Shown: positions 7,351 to 8,603 of the stretch, one piece after another | How positions within the stretch are numbered: position 1 is the stretch's first letter | Layout of the letters: each line of letters begins with the position of its first letter | Notes under the pieces: model-generated | Seen by the model: only the letters and a program-made list of their open reading frames with translations | Database searches by the model: none | Told to the model about the DNA's origin: nothing | DNA from: RGIG464 sp045643185 | Lineage (GTDB): Bacteria; Myxococcota_A; Bradymonadia; UBA4248 | NCBI GenBank assembly: GCA_045643185.1 | Contig: JAZUKH010000041.1 | Location: 1 to 8,603, forward strand | Length of the DNA: 8,603 bases | Direction: 5' to 3' | Translations under genes and position numbers: made by a program

Positions 7351-7393
7351 GTCCCCCGTCGCGTGCCATGCTTGCACGAAGCGCACGAGGGAC
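7351..7393. repeat. Imperfect GC-rich palindrome
   Basis: GTCCCCCGTCGCG (7351-7363) pairs with GCGCACGAGGGAC (7381-7393) apart from one mismatch, one bulge and an unpaired inner end. An alternative inner stem is CGTGC (7362-7366) with GCACG (7374-7378). It is a third, sequence-unrelated palindrome in the 290-bp convergent gap. The remaining bases, 7394-7440, show nothing I can name. Confidence 0.55.
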
Positions 7394-7440
7394 AAGGTAA
7401 GATGGCTGCAACTTCTGTATTAATTGTGACTGATTCGAAA

Positions 7441-8580
7441 TTAATATCCACCCGGACTACGCTGATAATCCGGGTCTACACATACAGCCGTTGGATAATG
7501 ATAAGATGAACCGCCATAATATAAAACTGTAGCGCAGATCAAACCTTGGCTAGCACAATCTATTGAATGTTGTATTCTTATTCTTGAGCCATAATCTGGA
7601 CAAGAAACAGCAAAATTTCCATCGCACTTGGTTACAAGCGGGGCTGCATCAAAACATAATTCACCATCACCTTTTACGTGCGTATAATTAGCATCGTTAC
7701 AATGTTTGTTCTCACTGTCACAACCATCAGAACACCACGGAGAGTGTTGTATTCTGTATAATGTGCCATCGTCACTTTTCTTACAAATATCTACATCAGC
7801 TCGATATTTACCGATTTCGCTTTCATAGCAACACCCTTCATAATATTTGGCTTGGTCATATTCATAACAGGTTGACCGATCATATTCATATTCTTCTTCA
7901 CACGGCTCTAAACACCTTGCGACGCCATTGAGGACGCCACAGACCTTATTCGAATCACATTCTTCAACCATAATTTCAGGCTTGCCTGAACAATGAACTT
8001 TATAATTACCTTCACATCGATCCGGCGTTGATTGAGGCAAACAATCCTCTCCTTCATTTTCAATAAGTTTCTTACATTCGGTTGAATTTGCACACCCATG
8101 TGTGCAAGATTCAATTTCTTCTTTTTCTATATACAATTTTCCATCAATCTCTCGGCAGGTCGTTTTGGTAACAGTTCCCAAATCATTTGAATATGGACTG
8201 GTCTCACATTTTTTATGGGAGATCTTATTGTATGGACAAAGTTCCATGCATTCAGCAAGCTGCGTGCGATCATTGATCACGCAGCTTTTGCCGTCATCAC
8301 ATTTTGTTGATTTCAAGTGGTGATTTTCATCACACGTGACAAGGTAATCTCCGTCGCAGTGTCCAGGATAATTGTCTGTACACGAATTCGTCTCGTCCGT
8401 TGATTTGTCTGTATCCGTTGCCTTGTCTGTATCCGTTGATTTGTCTGTATCTGTTGATTTGTCTGTATCCGTTGATTCGTCTTCAACGACGAGATCGTCT
8501 GAATGAGCATGTTCGAAGGAACACCCCCAGGTTGACAGCATCACGAAACTGATCAATCCAATCACTGCGCTTTTTTTCAT
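7441..8580 (-). CDS. Cys-rich predicted lipoprotein with tandem modules and hexapeptide-repeat linker
   Basis: This is a 379-aa protein with no recognised enzymatic domain. The start is the ATG at 8580-8578, with AGGA (8591-8588) seven bases upstream. An in-frame TTG at 8586-8584 would leave only two bases and is rejected. The signal peptide MKKSAVIGLISFVMLSTWGC gives a lipobox-like end at Cys20, with T and W at -3 and -2 somewhat atypical. Residues ~21-66 are an acidic linker holding near-identical TDTDKS hexapeptides. The rest contains about 35 cysteines in three related modules starting near residues 67, 180 and 309. Each has C-(D/E)-G-(D/N)-(Y/F)-x-V-x-C (CDGDYLVTC, CEGNYKVHC, CDGNFAVSC), and the third is shorter. 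The cysteine pairs probably form disulfides outside the cytoplasm. The pattern fits a surface-exposed binding or adhesion lipoprotein, which is inference. Codon use is A/T-richer than in the neighbouring operon. The promoter is off the window edge. Confidence 0.92.
   Translation of the reverse strand: MKKSAVIGLISFVMLSTWGCSFEHAHSDDLVVEDESTDTDKSTDTDKSTDTDKATDTDKSTDETNSCTDNYPGHCDGDYLVTCDENHHLKSTKCDDGKSCVINDRTQLAECMELCPYNKISHKKCETSPYSNDLGTVTKTTCREIDGKLYIEKEEIESCTHGCANSTECKKLIENEGEDCLPQSTPDRCEGNYKVHCSGKPEIMVEECDSNKVCGVLNGVARCLEPCEEEYEYDRSTCYEYDQAKYYEGCCYESEIGKYRADVDICKKSDDGTLYRIQHSPWCSDGCDSENKHCNDANYTHVKGDGELCFDAAPLVTKCDGNFAVSCPDYGSRIRIQHSIDCASQGLICATVLYYGGSSYHYPTAVCVDPDYQRSPGGY
8396..8485 (-). 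repeat. 18-bp tandem repeat within the lipoprotein gene
   Basis: Four 18-base units occupy 8396-8413, 8414-8431, 8432-8449 and 8450-8467, followed by a degenerate fifth unit to about 8485. Units differ by one or two bases. Because 18 is a multiple of three, each unit encodes one hexapeptide (TDTDKS or TDTDKA), and copy-number changes keep the frame. It acts as a flexible linker between the lipid anchor and the cysteine-rich modules. Confidence 0.92.
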
Positions 8581-8587
8581 AAACAAA

Positions 8588-8591
8588 TCCT
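8588..8591 (-). promoter_or_regulatory. Ribosome binding site of Cys-rich lipoprotein gene
   Basis: AGGA on the minus strand lies seven bases before the ATG at 8580. It fixes that start, since the TTG codon at 8586 is too close to it. Confidence 0.7.
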
Positions 8592-8603
8592 AAATGAGAA
8601 ATG

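Noticed and set aside
7420..7444. TTAATT/AATTAA inverted repeat as terminator of the minus-strand lipoprotein gene
   Set aside because: The six-base A/T-only stem is too weak, and it overlaps the stop codon.
7165..7509. Small open frames in the convergent gap
   Set aside because: They run through terminator and palindrome sequence, have no ribosome binding site, and overlap the end of the lipoprotein gene.
8396..8485. CRISPR-like array
   Set aside because: The units are contiguous with no spacers and encode a regular peptide in frame.

Overview
The window looks like chromosomal DNA of a Gram-negative bacterium of moderate GC content. Two of its four complete or near-complete transcription products carry lipoprotein-type signal peptides. 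One of these is a cysteine-rich surface lipoprotein with a Thr/Asp/Lys/Ser repeat linker, a style common in Myxococcota/Bradymonadota-type (formerly deltaproteobacterial) genomes. That placement is inference from protein style only. There is no rRNA, tRNA or other taxonomic marker.

Layout. Positions 1-155 hold overlapping inverted repeats. Positions 156-1424 (minus) encode a 422-aa two-helix membrane protein resembling the DUF3137 family. Positions 1425-1665 are a divergent intergenic region with two tandem copies of a 29-bp hairpin repeat. Positions 1666-7151 (plus) form a compact three-gene operon. Its first gene encodes a 1056-aa largely disordered acidic protein with a small N-terminal domain and a C-terminal PH-like domain plus two membrane helices. 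The second gene, joined by an ATGA stop/start overlap, encodes a 201-aa protein with a helix-turn-helix-like C-terminus. The third, 18 nt further on, encodes a 564-aa lipoprotein. The operon ends at a textbook A/T-flanked terminator (7172-7206), which is symmetric and could also stop transcription arriving from the converging gene. Positions 7220-7393 contain three further palindromes. Positions 7441-8580 (minus) encode a 379-aa Cys-rich lipoprotein, whose promoter lies beyond the window edge.

How the genes may work together. None of the five proteins has a recognisable enzymatic motif. The operon couples a cytoplasmic/inner-membrane scaffold-like protein, a possible DNA- or partner-binding protein and an envelope lipoprotein, which suggests an envelope-associated function. 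The divergent gene also encodes an inner-membrane protein with a cytoplasmic domain. I see no CRISPR array, transposase, phage gene, toxin-antitoxin pair or known defence system. The most unusual items are the 1056-aa protein in its operon and the density of extragenic palindromes.
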